Below are positions 62,582 through 64,000 of a stretch of 64,000 bases of DNA, piece by piece. The notes below the pieces were generated by a model. It searched no databases, was not told the DNA's origin, and saw nothing but the letters and a program-made list of their open reading frames with translations. Position 1 is the first letter of the stretch; the number at the start of each line of letters is the position of its first letter. The DNA comes from Metallibacterium scheffleri (GTDB lineage: Bacteria > Pseudomonadota > Gammaproteobacteria > Xanthomonadales > Rhodanobacteraceae): positions 558,001 to 622,000 of the forward strand of contig NZ_LDOS01000002.1 of assembly GCF_002077135.1 (NCBI RefSeq), given 5' to 3'. The position numbers were made by a program, and so were the translations under genes.

Positions 62582-63808
62582 TCACTCGTAGCGCAGCGCG
62601 TCGATGGGATCGAGCGCGGCGGCCTTGGCGGCCGGCGCGATGCCGAACACCAGGCCCACCGTCGCGGTGAAGCCCAGCGCCAGGGCGATGATCCACCCCG
62701 GCACGATCGCGCCGGACAGCGCAGGCACCAGGTGCGCGACCAGCACGGCCAGACCCAAACCCAGCACCAGCCCGATCAGACCGCCCAGCAGCGACAGCAG
62801 CAGCGCCTCGAGGATGAACTGCAGCAGGATGTCGCCGCGCGTGGCGCCGAGCGATTTCTGGATGCCGATCTCACGCGTACGCTCGGTCACCGACACCAGC
62901 AGCACGTTCATGATGCCGACGCCGCCGACCAGCAGGGCGATGCCGACGATGCCGGCCACCACCAGGGTGATCATGTCGAATACCTTGGTCAGCGCCTTGA
63001 TCAGCTCGCCCGAAGACTGGATCTTGAAGTCGTCGTCCTGTCCCGGCTGCAGATGGTGCTGACGGCGCAACACGCGCGTGATCTGCGCCTCGACTTGCTG
63101 CAGGTCCTGCGCCCGCGCGAGCTGCAGCCGGATGCTGATGTCCGGCGGTGTACTGCGTCCGCTCAGGCTCACGCCGGTATTGAACGGGATATAGATCTGG
63201 TTGTCCTGATTGAACACGCCGAGCAGCGTGCCAAGCTTGTTGAGCACGCCGACCACCTTGAACCAGCCGCCGAACATCTGGATGTAGTGGCCCTCGGGAT
63301 GCGCGGGCAGCCCCAGATTCTTGATCACCTCCTCGCCGATCACCGCCACCGGCCGACGCGAGGTGTCGTCGCCCGGCACGATGAAGCGCCCCTGCGCCGG
63401 GTACTGCACGCCGCCACGCGCGAAGGCGGGCGTGGTGGCGGTGATGCTGCTCGCGGTGCTGCGATTGCCGTAGCGCACCGCGCCGCTGAACAGCGCCATC
63501 GACAGCACCGGCACCACGTCATGGATGCCGCGCACCTGCTGGCGGATGGCGACCAGGTCGTCCGGCGTCAAGCGCGCCTGGCGCCCGGCCAGCGCGGCGC
63601 GCCGTGTCTCATAGGGCACGATGATCAGGCCGTTGCTGCCCAGGCTCTTGAACTGCGCGGTGATGGTTTGGGCGAAACCCTGCAGCACCGCCACCACCAC
63701 GATCACCGCGGCCACGCCGATGACCATGCCCAGCACCGTCAGCGCGGCGCGCAGCAGGTGCGCACGGATCGCGCCCCAGGCCGCGCGCAGGGCTTCCAGC
63801 AGGCGCAT
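62582..63808 (-). CDS. MacB-type ABC permease (FtsX family), proximal
   Basis: 408-residue sister of the downstream permease. It has the same layout: TM1 ALTVLGMVIGVAAVIVVVAV, a periplasmic domain with DNQIYIPFNTGVSLSGRS, the coupling motif TERTREIGIQKSLGATRGDI and the end KAAALDPIDALRYE. Its start codon overlaps the stop of the ATPase gene (TGATG). Probably macrolide, peptide or lipid export, judged from the family only. Confidence 0.93.
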   Translation of the reverse strand: MRLLEALRAAWGAIRAHLLRAALTVLGMVIGVAAVIVVVAVLQGFAQTITAQFKSLGSNGLIIVPYETRRAALAGRQARLTPDDLVAIRQQVRGIHDVVPVLSMALFSGAVRYGNRSTASSITATTPAFARGGVQYPAQGRFIVPGDDTSRRPVAVIGEEVIKNLGLPAHPEGHYIQMFGGWFKVVGVLNKLGTLLGVFNQDNQIYIPFNTGVSLSGRSTPPDISIRLQLARAQDLQQVEAQITRVLRRQHHLQPGQDDDFKIQSSGELIKALTKVFDMITLVVAGIVGIALLVGGVGIMNVLLVSVTERTREIGIQKSLGATRGDILLQFILEALLLSLLGGLIGLVLGLGLAVLVAHLVPALSGAIVPGWIIALALGFTATVGLVFGIAPAAKAAALDPIDALRYE

Positions 63809-64000
63809 CAGCCGCTGCTCGGCGCGGAGCTGCGCTGCGTATCGCTGAGCACGCGGCCGTCGCGCAGCGTGACGGTACGGTGCGCGTGCGCGGCCACCTC
63901 GGCATCGTGCGTCACCAGCACGATGGTGTTGCCGGCCTCGTGCAGCGCCGCGAACATCGCCATGATCTCGCGCGCGGTGCTGGAATCGAGATTGCCGGTG
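63808..64000 (-). CDS. ABC transporter ATPase, C-terminal end (cut by window edge)
   Basis: 63 codons are visible. [20 protein letters not shown] follows Walker B, and [14 protein letters not shown] contains the switch His; the end is [14 protein letters not shown]. This is the C-terminus of a MacB/LolD-type ATPase. It overlaps the proximal permease start (TGATG), so the three genes are one operon reading leftward. Confidence 0.92.
   Translation of the reverse strand, partial: TGNLDSSTAREIMAMFAALHEAGNTIVLVTHDAEVAAHAHRTVTLRDGRVLSDTQRSSAPSSG

Overview
The window looks like chromosomal DNA of a GC-rich gammaproteobacterium, most plausibly a member of the Xanthomonadales/Lysobacterales such as the Rhodanobacteraceae. 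This is inferred from the high GC of coding and spacer DNA, the mix of recD, purT, rapA, hutU and an Ada-AlkA fusion, and dispersed xanthomonad-type palindromic repeats. No rRNA, tRNA or CRISPR array was seen.

Layout. 1-11321 is mostly housekeeping and envelope genes: the 3' part of recD, a ChaN/Tiki-like lipoprotein, a cupin, a sulfide:quinone oxidoreductase-like flavoprotein coupled to a DUF1641 protein, wrbA, a CPBP protease, a SEL1-repeat protein, a periplasmic cyclophilin and a phosphoesterase. 11322-18282 is an accessory island. It holds a pilin-like / GspF-like / prepilin trio, a broken integron-integrase C-terminus, an LprI-N-like secreted protein, a low-GC gene followed by an attC-like half site, and an IS1111-type IS110-family element. 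That element sits inside one copy of a dispersed repeat whose uninterrupted relative at 11611 reconstructs the empty site.

18283-26646 carries a PadR/sensor-domain pair with a likely operator, MarC and MAPEG genes, an SPFH operon containing an Arc-like repressor and preceded by a palindrome, a secreted propeller-like protein, purT and a UMF1-type transporter. 26800-47097 is a large export or envelope locus. It has four orphan double-FtsX permeases of about 820 residues with near-identical 3' ends, a relic of a fifth, a tandem pair of secreted DUF3857/transglutaminase-like proteins (the second has Ser for the catalytic Cys), a further ADOP/MacB-like permease, an HlyD-type adaptor and one ABC ATPase. 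The single ATPase and adaptor may serve several permeases (inference).

47126-63808 returns to core functions: a GNAT, the ogt/ada-alkA alkylation-repair pair, a CHAD protein, hutU, a SWIM-domain protein, a DUF1579 protein, a small c-type cytochrome, a rhomboid protease and rapA. The window closes with a conventional MacB-type set (two 400-residue permeases and the end of an ATPase gene) that runs off the right edge.
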